Shown: positions 1-12,087 of the stretch, one piece after another
Position numbering within the stretch: the stretch's first letter is position 1
Layout of the letters: each line of letters begins with the position of its first letter
Origin: Parnassius smintheus behrii
Lineage: Eukaryota; Arthropoda; Insecta; Lepidoptera; Papilionidae
Assembly: GCA_036936625.1 (NCBI GenBank)
Contig: JAUPFT010000011.1
Coordinates: 50,798,757 to 50,862,756, forward strand
Reading direction: 5' to 3'
Length of the DNA: 64,000 nucleotides
Notes under the pieces: model-generated
Seen by the model: only the letters and a program-made list of their open reading frames with translations
Told to the model about the DNA's origin: nothing
Databases searched by the model: none
Position numbers and translations under genes: made by a program

Positions 1-1000
1 TTGACTCGTGCCTACAGACATAATATTATATGTTTGATGTACTTAATATTTAGTGACTAAACGGCAAAGCTATTGTCATATACTCATATACATCCACTAT
101 ATTCTAAGCTCTGTGCAAAGGTAATCATCTCTCTCAACCTCTTCAAGAATGTGCCGAAGAGTAAGTTTTTGTTAACACTCTGTTACAATTTCCACGAATT
201 TAACTTCAATTGAATTGTAAGCTTTAGTTTTTAAAGTGTTATTCCCTTTGAACGGTCCATTTTGTTTTCATTTGTATAAATAATTATCTATATTGTTTAA
301 GTATTATATTATTAGGTTACTATATTAGACGTGGTGAGCCATGTTGCAGCTATATTATGGTTGTATCGCGATTGGATCGTCTTCGAGAATGTGCCTACAG
401 AGTAAATTTTTGTTAACACACTGTTATAATTTTCACGACTATCTAAAACATGATGTTTTTGTCCAAATTGGCATTTAAACACGAAAAAAAAAAACAACTT
501 AAAGCATTTACTAATGTTGTTCTAACTAATTGATAAGTTAATTGTGAAAATATCATCATTGACTTATAATATAGCTTCACGACCGTCACAACTTTCCTAT
601 CCCAGAGTAGACGCGATTTCACCTTCGATCATTAGAAGTGTGATTAATTGTTTTTGGGATTAGTGCTTTCTAGGTGGCGTAGAAAGTGGCTTTCAATCAT
701 ATTGTTAAGAAAACATGCACAGAATATTATAATAATAAACTATTACATCTCTTCGTATTGGAACGAAGTTCCCTCAGTAATGGTGATCTAACAAAAACAA
801 ATGTGAAAACGGCCAAATTCGGTACGAACGACCGACGAGTTCCATAGCTGTTCCTTATAGCATAGCTGTTTGAATGTACAACGTTCTGCCATTGATTTTA
901 AATTAAAGTTTTATTAACCTAAATTCTAGCATATGGTTTTATTAAATTAAAATTAATCGCCTTCTAAAAACGTCTTTCATCTAATGACTTTGTGGACACT
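1..1000. other. AT-rich non-coding sequence with an imperfect direct repeat
   Basis: No gene is seen. A ~58-bp direct repeat (about 143-200 and 380-438, both containing 'agaatgtgcc' and 'ttttgttaacac') flanks a 5' fragment of mini-LINE A. A short block at about 835-905 recurs in diverged form at about 40485-40570. Confidence 0.5.
328..388 (+). repeat. Mini-LINE A, 5' fragment
   Basis: It matches the mini-LINE A start: 'cgtgg.gagcca.g.tgcagctatattatggttgta', then 'cg..ttggatcg'. Only the first ~60 bp are present. Confidence 0.6.
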
Positions 1001-1004
1001 TTTT

Positions 1005-1551
1005 AGGGTTCCGTAGTCAACTAGGAACCCTTATAGTTTCGCCATGTCTGTCTGTCCGTCTGTCCGTCCTCGCTTAATCTCTGTGACCGTTAGCACTAGA
1101 AAGCTGAAATTTGGTACCAATATGTGTATCAATCACGCCGACAAAGTGGTAAAATAAAAATCGGAAAAAATGTTTTATTAGGGTAGCCCCCCTATATGTA
1201 AATTGGGAAGTGATTTTTTTTTTAATTTTAACCCTAACGTGTGATATATTGTTGGAAAGGTATTTAAAAATGAATAGGGGTTTACTACAATCATTTTTTG
1301 ATAATGTCAATAATTTCGGAAATAATCGCTCCAAAAGTAAAAAACAATGTGTCCCCCCCTCTAACTTTTGAACCATAAGTTTAGAAAATATGAAAAAAAT
1401 CTGAAAGGTAGAACTTTATAAGGAATTTCTAGGAAAATCATTTTGAACTTGGATGGAAACAACAGTTTTTGTACAAACTCATAAGTGGGAACACTTATCG
1501 TGACGGACGGGAAACTACGGAACCCTACACTGAGCGTGTCCCGACACGCTC
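1005..1551 (+). repeat. Interspersed repeat with 13-bp inverted ends and a terminal hairpin
   Basis: AGGGTTCCGTAGT at 1005-1017 is repeated inverted at 1514-1526. Just beyond the right copy is a perfect 9-bp-stem, 2-nt-loop hairpin (1532-1551, gagcgtgtc/gacacgctc). There is a (tctg)-rich start and no coding capacity. I recognise the layout as a repeat common in Lepidoptera, but its class is not certain: the hairpin resembles a Helitron end, but no CTRR end follows it. Confidence 0.65.
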
Positions 1552-1559
1552 TTGGCCAG

Positions 1560-3350
1560 TTTTTTGATCACGAATATCGATAATTTATATTTTTGATTTT
1601 TATTAATGATCAACTTTGATACCAAATTTCAAATTTCTAAGTCATCTAGAAATGGATTAAAGTGTCACTTATTGAAAAAAATATTTTTGATGAGAGTCAG
1701 TGAGTCTCTGTTAGCGAGTTATAAAATTGGCAATTCAGATAACTCCAGATCTATAATAAGATTTTTAATATTCTAGACAGGAAATTTAACATTCTAAATA
1801 TACACATTGCCGATACGTAGCTCTTTTCTTTTCCAAACTTGGTTGACACACAGCCGTGTCCTCAGTTAATGAAAATCAATAATTGTATGTTCCCCGTATG
1901 AAGTTATTGTACGATAAAGTCCAAATTTTTATATACAAACGTTTCAAGGCCTCTTGAGTCAGATTCTGTGATTTTGAGGAGGATATCTATTTGTATGCAT
2001 ACATTCTTAGTTAATTTTCGTTAAGGGTATATTGAGAGCAAACAATCGACATCATACTGGTGACTGACAGAAACATCGACGTCGGATTGGTTTCATTTGA
2101 AGCACTATTGTAATAAGAACTGTCTGATTTTTTTTACCAAAACATCTCCAGCAGTTTTTGCTATCAATAAATTAACTAACGAAATCGTAAATTAATTGCG
2201 TTTTACAATTAATAATGTGTAGGTTTAAATATACCTCCGTTCCGAATATGGTCGAAGGATTTTGTTTTTGATATTTTAAAATTAATTGGTATATATTTTA
2301 ATAAAAACATGAAATGGTCATATTCCATGTTTTATACTTTTTGTCAATTTCTATTAGAAGTTTGTTGGGTATCTCCCGCGTCGCACTCATAATCGACAAA
2401 TTCTCGGAGGGTTTGTGTGCTCTAAAATTCAAGATCAACTTTTTGCATTACCTAAGCAGTAAATTAGAAGTTGATTCAGAATATAGATAAATGTGTTCCT
2501 GATATAATATAGTATTGTTTTTAGTTTTACACTCTATAACCGCTAGTATGCATTTTGGCTGAGCGTCAATTTTTATACACAGCTTTTTTGTTAGCGTATC
2601 ACTTTTAAGTATGATCTGTTCAGTTACACTCAATGATTTCTAGTAAGCGAAAGCTGAAAGGCGGAAATGAAGTACTTATGATTTTTCGAACCTTACGATT
2701 ATAATAATATACCAATTTGTTTAAAATAAACGTTTAAAATTTGTTTAAAATAGCAACCTTAGGTTAAAATATGAAGTTGTAAAGGCGTATAAGAATTTGA
2801 ATTATTTATTTGTGCTTTACTGCATTCATTATAACCAGTTACTTCGGGTGTGGTGAGAATTGGTGACAGGTGCAAATAAAATTTAAAATAACAATATCTA
2901 CTAGTTTTGATATAATATGTTCAAGAGAGTAACATCGCCCTATTACGTCATATGGATGATAACGAGTAATACTAGAAATGTTATGTCTTAGATCATGAGA
3001 TAAGTCGCTGTAATTAAAACATCCCGTAAAATAACTAGGGCGGAATAGGAAGTAATGTCAAGGTTGTGAAGCGTCTAGTATTGAGATCGCCAATCCGGCT
3101 GTGACGATTGTTGGGCTATACCTATACTCCACAGCTCCATACAACTAAAAATATAAAAATAACTTTTATTCTTTTTAGTTCTTTTATTTCATCTTTCATA
3201 AAAATGCAGATGCGTTATCGCCCCTGAAACTAAGTTGGAATGAGACATACCATCTTAATACTCAGGGCTGACAGTTTCTAGTAAGAAGGAAGAAACACAG
3301 CCGTACTAAGCTACTATTTTACGTTGTATTCTGTGAGAACTATTGTGAGT
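1560..3350. other. AT-rich non-coding stretch
   Basis: I see no gene, clear repeat family or structural signal here. All open frames are short and AT-biased. It is probably intronic to NRBP. Confidence 0.4.
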
Positions 3351-3353
3351 GGT

Positions 3354-3512
3354 AGCCGTGGTAGCAGCACAGCGCACGAGCCACCCGCGTTTGAACCCTG
3401 CCGGCACCAATGAAATTGTTAATTGAAATTTTAAGTGTTGATTTACCACATGCTCGGCAGTGAAGGAAAATATCGCGAGGAAACCTGCATGTCTGAGAAA
3501 TAAGAAAAAAAA
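3354..3512 (+). repeat. tRNA-derived SINE family B, 5' part
   Basis: The diverged tRNA-like head ('agccgtggtagcagc', then 'gtttgaaccctgccggcacc' covering the B box) is followed by the family's body 'aatgaaattgttaattg...ccacatgctcggcagtgaaggaaaat'. It ends in an A-rich run near 3505. Confidence 0.7.
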
Positions 3513-4395
3513 ACTAGATAGAAAGTCATCATCATGACTAAACTATACAAAATTACGGCGTGATGCAAACACTTCACTTATTATATTAAAAAAAAAACAA
3601 TCCATACAAATTTACTGCCTGCCCAAAATAAATCTTATACGAGTAATCGTACCTTTCACTGAGCAAACAGAGCATTGATTGACAGCACCAAAAAACCGTC
3701 TGGGCTCGTCTGCAGACGTGAAGTCTGACATATGCAATGATAATTTTCCCTTTCGTATATAAAAAGTGAACCGTATTTCTAAATAACCACGCCGGTGACC
3801 CATTGATGAAACTTATTTTTAAACATAATATACCTTATGAAATGGTGATAGAGTTTAAATTGAACTGTGACTATTTGCTAGACAAAAATTGAACGTACGT
3901 TAATGATGAATGGGCGGAGTGTGATGCTTAGTCACGACTGGAACGATAGTTGAATAGGAACAACGGTTAATGTGATTGTACGATAATACAGTTTTCTAAG
4001 AAGTCGAAAGCTATGCGGATGTGTGCGTGTGCGTGTGGGTGTTCGCGTGCGTGCGTGGTGTACGGGCACAGAGCAAAGTAAGGAGTAAGGACCAGAGGGG
4101 AAGCTTCCTAACAACTTCGAAAATGTATACCTATTTTGATAGCGTTGTCACCCGATGAATGTGAAAAATTTAAGGAACTTAACGTATTCATGAGTACAAA
4201 AAATCAGGTGGTGTTAGTAATGGCTGTGATAGTGGTAGTGGGCAGTGTCAGTGGTTGTGGTGTTGATGGTGGTAGTGGTAATGACTTTGATTATTACTTA
4301 TCTTATGATGATTATCACTCTAGGGTTCATTTGAAACAATTTTTGAAAATGGGTGTAACACCCTATCCTATTATTTTCTCTCAAATTTTTATACA
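3513..4395. other. Non-coding stretch with a short (TG/CG)n run
   Basis: No gene is seen. A low-complexity TG/CG-rich tract lies at about 4018-4064 and a GT-rich tract at about 4208-4275. Confidence 0.4.
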
Positions 4396-4397
4396 TA

Positions 4398-5663
4398 CGA
4401 GGGTGGATTGAAAAGTACTCGGCCTAACACAGATCCATTCAATTCTAAAAATCAAATCTACCCACATTATTTAGTTCAGTTCAGACTAGTTCATTGTGTG
4501 AAGTTCGAAACGTGTGCGATAATTAGTTGTGATTTTATAAATTTATTAACAAAGTAATCGGACATAATTTCCGCGAATGGAGCAAATCGAGCAGCGTGCC
4601 GTCATTAAGTACCTCCATAAGAAGGGGCTATCATCAAAAGCCATCCATGATGACATGGTCAGTACATTAGGCGATTGTGCTCTGTCATATTCATCCATCA
4701 AAAAATGGATAGCAGAATTTAAGCGTGGTAGAGAGAGTGTGAAAGATGAACCCCGCTCTGGAAGGCCTTCGACGTCAACTACTGACGAAAATATTAAAAA
4801 AGTACTTGATTTAATAATGGGAGACCGCAGATTAAAAATTAGAGAGATAGCCGAGATTATAGGTATCTCTTATGAACGAACTCAAAACATCATTGTCAAC
4901 GAGTTGGGTTTCCACAAGGTGTCTGCGAGGTGGGTTCCGCGACTGCTTTCAGTTGAACAAAAAAGGACGCGATTGACTATTTCACGCGACTGTTTGGAGT
5001 TATTTGAAGCCGATGCAGATGATTTTTTGAATCGTTTTGTTACTATGGACGAAACATGGGTTCATTACTGTACACCGGAAACAAAACAACAATCAAAACA
5101 GTGGAGAAGAACTGGTTCACCACCCCCTAAAAAGGCTAAGTCGATTTTGTCGGCAAATAAGGTGATGGCTTCAGTATTCTGGGACTCGAAAGGTGTGATT
5201 ATGATTGATTATCTTGAAAGGGGTCAGACTATAAACTCTGATTACTACGTCGTTTACGAGAGGAAATAAAAGAAAAACGTCGTGGAATGCTCAGAAGAAA
5301 AGTCCTGTTTCATCAAGATAACGCCCGTGTTCACACGTCAGTACAGTCAATGGCTGAAATTCACAACTGTGGCTTTGAACTGTTACCGCATCCGCCGTAT
5401 TCACCTGATCTGGCACCATCAGACTTCTTTCTGTTCCCTAACCTAAAAAAGCACTTGGGAGGTCAAAGATTTTCGACAAACGACAAGGTCAAAGCAGCTG
5501 TAGACGCATATTTTCACTCTAAGGAAGAATCATTTTTTTTCAACGGTTTAAATGCTTGGAAGGGGAGGTGGCAAAAGTGTATTGAACTTGATGGTGATTA
5601 TGTAGAAAAATAAAAATGTGTTTATTTTCTTGGTTAGGCCGAGTACTTTTCAATCCACCCTCG
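4398..5663 (+). mobile_element. Mariner transposon, near-complete, perfect 31-bp terminal inverted repeats
   Basis: The ends begin CGAGGGTGGATTGAAAAGTA and are identical over 31 bp in inverted orientation (4398-4428 and 5633-5663). Both sides carry TA (4396-4397, 5664-5665), the mariner target duplication. The element is 1266 bp, the usual mariner length, and carries one transposase frame with a single break. Perfect TIRs suggest a young insertion. Confidence 0.96.
4577..5613 (+). pseudogene. Mariner transposase, single frameshift
   Basis: This is a DDD-type cut-and-paste transposase. The first part (4577-5269, 230 aa) has the paired helix-turn-helix N-terminus (residues about 1-110) and the first catalytic Asp in VTMDETW (Asp158). 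The second part (5287-5613) has FHQDNARVH and YSPDLAPSDFF. The last two catalytic Asp are 34 residues apart, the D34D spacing of true mariners. The frame breaks near 5250: after DYYV the coding text continues in another frame (LREEIKEKRRGM), so a few bases seem to be missing. Otherwise it is intact, with the length (~345 aa) typical of the family. The broken copy should not make active transposase. Confidence 0.93.
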
Positions 5664-5665
5664 TA

Positions 5666-6655
5666 CTGTACAACTGTTAGGCATTAATTTATACAAAACA
5701 CTAATTAATTACTTATATATAATATTTAATTAATCTTAATAAATCTATAATGTCTTATTTTATAATAATAGTAAAAAAATGATTTACAAAATCTCTAAAT
5801 ATTGTTCTGCCATTAATTTAAATGCCCACGACTAACAGCCCTTTCATGGATGATACTTTGACTGAGCTGGCGCAAACCGATTTGTACCCGACGGAGCGTC
5901 GGTTAACCTGTCGTTAAGAGCTCACGTATACATGGCTACGTTATGTATGGGTGTATGGGTATAGCCCTAGCGAGCCGTTTGTACATAGCTTCCCCTCTGG
6001 TCGATTTTGTAATGTAACTGATTTTCGAATGTAACTTTTTATTTACCCCCATATATACAGTATGTATTGATGTATTCCGGACTGTAACACGTTAACAACT
6101 GACACGTTTATGAAATAGGTCGTCGTTGTTACATGATAGTGAGATTGATTAAGAATCATGATGCGTGATTGTTTTATTACCATTATTTAGGTGTCTGTTT
6201 CACGTCACTTATTACAAATAATACAGAAACAGCAGCGCTATGCAATCCTGCTGCCGTGGAAGGAGAATAAGACAATGGTTCTAGACGGATTTTTTTTATA
6301 AGGCAGGAATGACAAACGGACTTGCAGTACACGAGATGATAAGTAGCTGCAGCAGTCAATGGACACCTGTAGACACCTAAAACAAAGAAGGATACAGATG
6401 CGTTCTGCCTGTGAACATTAATAAAACTAATTTTACACCAGGCACCGAAGATCTTTTTCTTATCGAAGCTCACAGTCGACAAGAAAAAGATAATGTGTTT
6501 TTTTAACTAGTTATAGACGTATACATTTATTTCAAGACTGAACCGCCAGCATTGAAAATGTTTATCAATGAATGTATAGAAATGAAAGAGATGTCAAGTT
6601 TTTATTGAATTGTGAACAAATCACAATTTCAAATTAAAATAAACGTTTTATAATC
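5666..6655. other. Non-coding stretch with one weak repeat remnant
   Basis: No gene is seen. About 6290-6450 (minus) resembles the variant mini-LINE A 3' half also seen at 55190-55310 ('cttaaaacaaagaagg'), but only loosely. The rest is unclassified. Confidence 0.35.
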
Positions 6656-6900
6656 TTAATATATAAATTACGAGTCACGTTGTTTGTCCGCGATGGACTC
6701 CTAAACTACTTAACCGACTTCAATCAAATTTGCACACCGTGTGCAGTTTTGTCCAAATTGAGAGATAGGATAGTTTTTTTGCCCATGAGTGACCCACAAT
6801 TTTTTTTGCAATTTTAAGGATTTTTAATAGGACATGACAAAGGGTCGTCAAAAAGGGCAGAACAACGTCTGCCTGGCAAGATAGTTTGGTCGTATAAACA
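6656..6900 (+). repeat. Interspersed repeat family F, copy 1
   Basis: It shares long blocks with copies at 39845-40090 and 46640-46835 (both inverted): 'cacgttgtttgtccgcgatgg', 'tttgcacaccgtgtgcag', 'aaagggtcgtc', 'gaacaacgtctgcctggcaag' (each a partial quote). It is non-coding and of unknown class. Confidence 0.7.
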
Positions 6901-7196
6901 CAACTCTCACCCTGTAGTATAGGCTATTAATATCTATTCTCACAGAATTATCACCTATGTCGAATTTAGACAGGAAGAAACATGTCTATTTAATATACTT
7001 TTAGGTTTAGGAAGACCTACGTTCAGCAGTTAACTTTTGACGGGCTGTTATGTGAATGAATACAATAATGAATGAATAAATCGATTTTTAAATCATATTT
7101 GTAACAAATAAAATATTCAGGGTGATTCTAAAATTAGTAGTTATTACCGATTTAAAAAATAATCCTTTAATGAATAATATGTATCAACCATAACTG

Positions 7197-7530
7197 TAAA
7201 TATGGCTGTTGTTGTTGTTGACGCGAAAACGAGATAGGATCTCCGAAGACTAAGATGGAATGCCTTGTTTTCAGTGAAAAGGATCTCTACAGTCATCATA
7301 CGAAAACAACACAAGTAAGAGTACCTAAATTGTAAATGGATGTTGTGGCTCATACCCATCTACATCTACCCTTGATTAAGAATCAAAATGCGGATGTATT
7401 GTCACCTCTAAGGCAAGATGGAATCACTAACCATACAAAACACAGCAGCATTTAACTTCCATTTTACGCTGGTTTCCTGTGAAAGCGTGGATCTCGGTCG
7501 AGCCGACCCATTCGTGCTAACACCATATTA
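7197..7530 (-). repeat. Mini-LINE A, rearranged partial copies
   Basis: A fragment of the middle part (about 7225-7300) is followed by a second, fuller minus-strand copy (about 7337-7530) ending at '...gagccgacccattcgtgcta'. Confidence 0.65.
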
Positions 7531-7567
7531 TTAAATCATACAATATATTGAATCTTTTCTATACTTT

Positions 7568-7835
7568 TGTAAGAGGGCAACCAGGCACACAGTGCACCTA
7601 ATAGCCCACAGACACCTACATCTATCATTTATTAATAATTAACAGAATCTTTGTCCCAACAGAGAGTACTAAGACGGAATACCTTAATACAATTAGAAAT
7701 GTCTCCGGTTTTCGTCACTCACTTTACGAAACAAGCAGCAGCTTTGTGTTGTTATTTCACGTTGGTATTCTATGCAAGCGTGGTTCTTTCCAGGTTGATC
7801 CGATTCATTCTAACTGCAGCCGTAATACGCTAAAC
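7568..7835 (-). repeat. Mini-LINE A, old diverged copy
   Basis: All blocks of the family are recognisable in order on the minus strand (tail 'ggcacacagtgcacctaata', middle 'actaagacggaatacctt', 5' part 'ttgatccgattcattct'), but with many substitutions and small deletions. Confidence 0.55.
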
Positions 7836-7939
7836 CTACATATTTATACGTTAGTTCCACGTTGGTCTGGGACTTATTAATAATATTTTACTTTTTTATT
7901 TTAATGAACGTTACCGCAACACTAGGATTATCTTCTGTA

Positions 7940-8095
7940 CGTGAAAGCAGTTTACATACATGAATTGCATAACTATTAACATCCAGACCCGGTACAATTA
8001 CTTGCAGGCCGTACTAAAATACTTGTTCCGTGCGGTATTCAAACCCGCGGCCCCCAGCGACGTAACTTATTGCTAAGCCAGGGGACCAAACGGTA
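7940..8095 (-). repeat. tRNA-derived SINE family C
   Basis: On the minus strand there is a tRNA-like head with a decayed B box, then 'cggcctgcaagtaattgtacc' and 'gggtctggatgtt'. It is the same family as 45776-45945. Confidence 0.6.
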
Positions 8096-8237
8096 ATCGT
8101 GAACGTCAAATTTGTACTATGTTTTCAATATCGTATTCGTCGTGTATTATTTAATGAGGGACTTATATCGTGTATTATATATGTCACATAAAACAATGTG
8201 CAAATCGTGGCACTTGCTCGGCTTAAAAGATAAAAGA

Positions 8238-8558
8238 TTTTTTTTATAGGATAGGGTATCAAACGAGCACACAGTCCACCTGATAGTAAGTGGTTGCTGT
8301 GGCCCATAGACATTTACATCTATCTTCGACCACGAATCAAAATGCAGATACGTTGTCACCCGTGAGGACTAAGATGGAATGCCTCGTTTCCAGTAAAAAG
8401 GGTCTCCGGTTCTCTACACTCACCATACGAAACACAGCATCATTAAGCTACTATTTTACGGTGGTATTCTTTGAGAGCGTGGTCCTGCCCCGGTCGAGCC
8501 GACCCATTCGTGCTACAACTATACTACTAATAAAACTGCAGCGTGGCTCTACCACGTA
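8238..8558 (-). repeat. Mini-LINE A, full-length copy
   Basis: Read on the minus strand it starts tacgtggtagagccacgctg and ends at a 'ctataaaaaaa' tail (8238-8250). The complete ~320 bp structure is present, with minor indels ('actatactactaataaaact' near the 5' end). Confidence 0.85.
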
Positions 8559-9099
8559 AAATAAGTAAAAATATATTAAAATAAAGCTATCCACTTAAAT
8601 AATCAATACTGATACATAAATACAAAACAACGTGACCAAATGTCAATCGCCAAAATGAAGCCAACCAAATCCTACCAGAGTTACACAATCATACTGTTGA
8701 TTGGGCAACGCACTACTAACGCACTTTAAATACTCCTTTCGTGTCGCAAGCATGCAAATATTGCAAAATTAATGTTGTGATAAATGAAAAAATTGACTTT
8801 CAATAAGTATCGTTTATAATCTACATTGAATAAAAAAGTTTCTGTTTCTGTTTCCGTCGCGCAATTTTTTGGGACATTTATTTGTTTGAAGCCACGAGAT
8901 TTTATTAGCATGTCCCTTATTTGACTTTTATAAATCTGGCAGCTGGCGATCAATTTTAGCAAGGTCTTTTAGTTTGTCTAAAATTTTGCACAATATTCTA
9001 TTCATACTAAGTAAGAAATCATTACTTTTTATAATTTAGACAATGGGATTCTCGGTTGGCTTCTGCGGATGTTCTTTTTAAACTTTTATTGCCATTTTG

Positions 9100-9838
9100 A
9101 AGCTATATTATGGCTGTGGCACGAATAGTTCGGCTCACCCGGGGAATCACCCCGCTCTCACAGAATGACCAGCGTAACATAGCACCGCAACGCTGTTGTG
9201 TTTTATACCAATGACGTATTATATATAGACACGTCATGAACGAACATCGCGGCACTTAAAAACGGCGAAAATACTAGAACTACTTATACGCGTGAAGAAA
9301 GAGAAAGAAAATATGACACCGTAGGTACGGCGGGATGCCTGTTGCTTGACTACTAGCTGCATGCGCCGGCGCCGGCCGCCATTAGACAACGTCGTCGAAT
9401 AAAATGAAATGAAAATAGGTAGTTTTGTGAACTTACGCATGAAATGACACATTTTTGTGTTTAACTTTTGGGGTATAATTTGTACATCGTCTGAAAACAC
9501 ACGACGGCATGTTTTCTTTATGTTTTGCACAGGTTTACACACACGAATCACGATATAATAAATTAAAAACAAACGTAGCGTCGCGCAACAGGTTGGTGCG
9601 TGACTAAGCGCGATGTAGCCAATTGGCTTCATTTCATCTTGCCATTTTAGAGTGCGGACAACGTATCTATAAGTTTATACATCATTGTTTTATACGGTGA
9701 GTGTAGAGAATCGGAGATAGTTTTTCTGGATACGAGGCATTTCATATCGCCTTAGGACAAAACATTTGCATTTTCACAACATCCACTTACCATCAGGTGG
9801 GCTGTGTTATCACTTGTCACGCTTATTTCATGAAAAAC
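9100..9838 (+). repeat. Mini-LINE A copy split by a hAT-like MITE
   Basis: The 5' part is at 9100-9208 and the 3' part at 9688-9838. The break falls inside the block 'gctgctgtgtttcgtatggtg'. TTTTATAC is present on both sides (9201-9208 and 9688-9695), the duplicated target of the inserted element. Confidence 0.85.
9209..9687. mobile_element. Non-autonomous hAT-like MITE (479 bp)
   Basis: It is flanked by an exact 8-bp duplication TTTTATAC. Its ends form imperfect inverted repeats: CAATGACGTATTA at the left, and CAATGATGTATAA on the minus strand from the right, extending to about 27 bp with ~75% match (TATAGAYACGT shared). An 8-bp duplication and CA-starting ends fit the hAT superfamily. No transposase is seen; a 132-codon minus-strand frame inside has no recognisable motif. 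Confidence 0.82.
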
Positions 9839-10820
9839 AAATCAAACGCCAAAAGATACAAAACGCCATAAAAATTTCAGCAAATCCCCTTTCTTATTTT
9901 TTTTAATAGGAGTGGTTTAGGTACTTTTACTTGAAAACATTGGACTATTTTCGTGTTTGTAAATTCATAATTTAAAAATGACCGGGAGTTTAATTTGTTC
10001 AAAAAACTCTCGATCATTTTAAATTAAAAATGGTATGTAATATATTACTTAGTCCGCCATAAAACGCCAAGTCCGGCTTCCATTCCCTATTTGAATAGAT
10101 AAAGGGACTATAAGGTATGCATAACTTTGGAATGTCTTGATGTGTATTTAAAAAACGTCACCCCTATGTTGAAGGTTTCCTATTGTTTTTTTTTCACAGA
10201 AATAAAGATGACAGATACAATTTAGCTTATGTAAGTGGATTCTGTAATCCATACTTACTCAAGTTTACCTTATTATCTTAAAATGTAGATGAGTTATCAG
10301 AGGACTTACCAGGAGGATTTTTTTACGAGCAAAGTGAGTTCTAGTTCCCATCATTCATCAAATGTGAAACACCAGCACTATGCTTTTATTAAACGCTGGT
10401 ATTATGTATGAGCATGGTCAAGCATACATTACTGCTGCAACCATAATACTTGCAACGATAAACGTAGAAAATAGCTAACTCTATAAGTGTCACTCCAACC
10501 CAAACGGTAACTACATTACATTAACTTTTAATTAAAAGCGGACCGGTCAATTACTTCGCATGCTTTCATCCGCGCACGAATGAGGACTTCTTGTAGACAC
10601 GGCCTTATTTACATTAAGCACTTAAATACAGTGAAAATGTCGTACGGTTCTCATGCCTGGAGAGGAAAACCGTCGCCTTAAACGCAATGTTTGTTAAATA
10701 TTTTCTGTGAATTAGTGTTGGGAATTAACCGTAGTGGCCATATAAGAATAATCACTACCCCATATCCTGCCGTGTGTATCCGTAACAGGCGATATCGGGA
10801 TACAGGAATATAGGATAGGG
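9839..10820. other. Non-coding stretch
   Basis: No gene is seen. At about 10755-10800 there is a weak piece of family D ('actaccccatatcctgccgtg'). The rest is unclassified AT-rich sequence. Confidence 0.4.
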
Positions 10821-10823
10821 GAA

Positions 10824-11137
10824 TACGTGGTAGAGCCACGCTGCAGCTATGTTATGGTTGTAGCACGAATGGGTCGGCTCGACCGGGCAATGACCACGCC
10901 CTCACAGAATACCAGCGTAAAATAGCAGCTTAATGCTGCTGTGTTTCGTATGGTGAGTGTAGAGAACCGGAGACATGTTTCACTGGAATCGAGACATTTC
11001 ATCTTAGTTTTCAAGGGTGACAACGCATCTGCATTTTGATTCTTAATCGAGGTCAAATGTAGATGTCTATGGGCCACATCATCCACTTACCATCATGTGG
11101 ACTGTGCCTGTTTGTCACCCTTATCCTATAAAAAAAG
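10824..11137 (+). repeat. Mini-LINE A, full-length copy
   Basis: This is a near-consensus copy. It starts tacgtggtagagccacgctg, contains 'gaatgggtcggctcgaccgg' and 'ggtgagtgtagagaaccgga', and ends 'tttgtcacccttatcctataaaaaaa'. Confidence 0.9.
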
Positions 11138-11154
11138 GGAAATCGAACAAGAAA

Positions 11155-11285
11155 AGAACCGAAAAACTACGGTTGCCAACGCGCCTGCCAAGCATGGCAA
11201 ATATGGTTTATTAAGCAATCGATGGGGGTGGCCCTATGTTCTGCAGTGCACTTTTATAGGCTGCAATGGATGGATGGAATGTTGG
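11155..11285 (+). repeat. SINE-like family D, 3' part
   Basis: 'ctacggttgccaacgcgcctgccaagc...' is followed by the LINE-like tail 'ctatgttctgcagtgcactt' and 'ttataggctgcaatgga'. Other copies are at 37187-37445, 45500-45665, 54795-54925 and 57145-57355. Confidence 0.75.
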
Positions 11286-11454
11286 GAATGGACCGAAGAA
11301 AATTCTCAATTCTCAGAAAGATGCTCCGCGTGATAGATCGGAACTATTCTATATTTATACTGGTTTATTTCGGAACTTTGATAGCGCGATTTAGGCTTCG
11401 ATGTGTTTCGCTTGTGGCGCGACGACAGCGCCGCAACAGTTATAAAAAAGTCTG

Positions 11455-11560
11455 GGACTTTTTTCTGCCCAGGCGTTCATCAGAGTAGGTTGCCTCTAAC
11501 CTATTTTTGCCGTGCTTGGGCTGCCGTGTTCGGGTCTGAAGGGAGGGGAGAGCCAGTGCA
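11455..11560 (+). repeat. Interspersed repeat family E fragment
   Basis: The blocks 'ttttctgcccaggcgt', 'acctatttttgccgtg' and 'ttcgggtctgaaggga' are shared with 21525-21650. It is a SINE-like, non-coding lepidopteran repeat. Confidence 0.55.
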
Positions 11561-12087
11561 ATTACAAATGTGACAACGCATCTGCATCTCATTAAGACGT
11601 AAGCTTCATAAATCGCATTTACGTCATAATTATCTCCCACCACATGATTAAAGGATGTCGTTAACTTATATCACAGATACAAACTGATTTAAACATCGGA
11701 ATTAATCAAAGTTTTATAACTCCATCTATCTTTAATTGGGCTTTTGTTATTATATGAAAATGATTAAACACAGACAAATCATGGCTTCGGCAATCGAAAA
11801 AGTAAATAAATTGGCGGAATCTGTCAAGGCCTGTTGACAATACTCATTCACAGAATCCGACAAAGACCATCACCCACAATCCGTAGAATTAACTGAAAAA
11901 ACAAATAAACAGTTTCAGTAGAAGTTTGCTTAAGTCATGCAATCCGTGGGATCGTTGAGTTTCGTGAAATTAAAATTCAATAAAAGTAAAACACCAATAA
12001 TTAAATTTTAAAAATAAAGGCGTCTTAATTTATAATGACAGATTGTTTCAGATGAATGGCTACAGACCAAAAATTATATAATAAAGT

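Noticed and set aside
1005..1551. Helitron
   Set aside because: A terminal hairpin is present, but there is no CTRR end and there are inverted ends, which Helitrons lack.
4136..4411. 91-codon plus-strand frame before the mariner
   Set aside because: It is low complexity (Val/Gly/Asp from GT-rich repeats) and ends inside the mariner TIR; there is no support for a gene.
9234..9632. 132-codon minus-strand frame
   Set aside because: It fills a non-autonomous MITE, has no recognisable domain and no codon signal beyond base composition.
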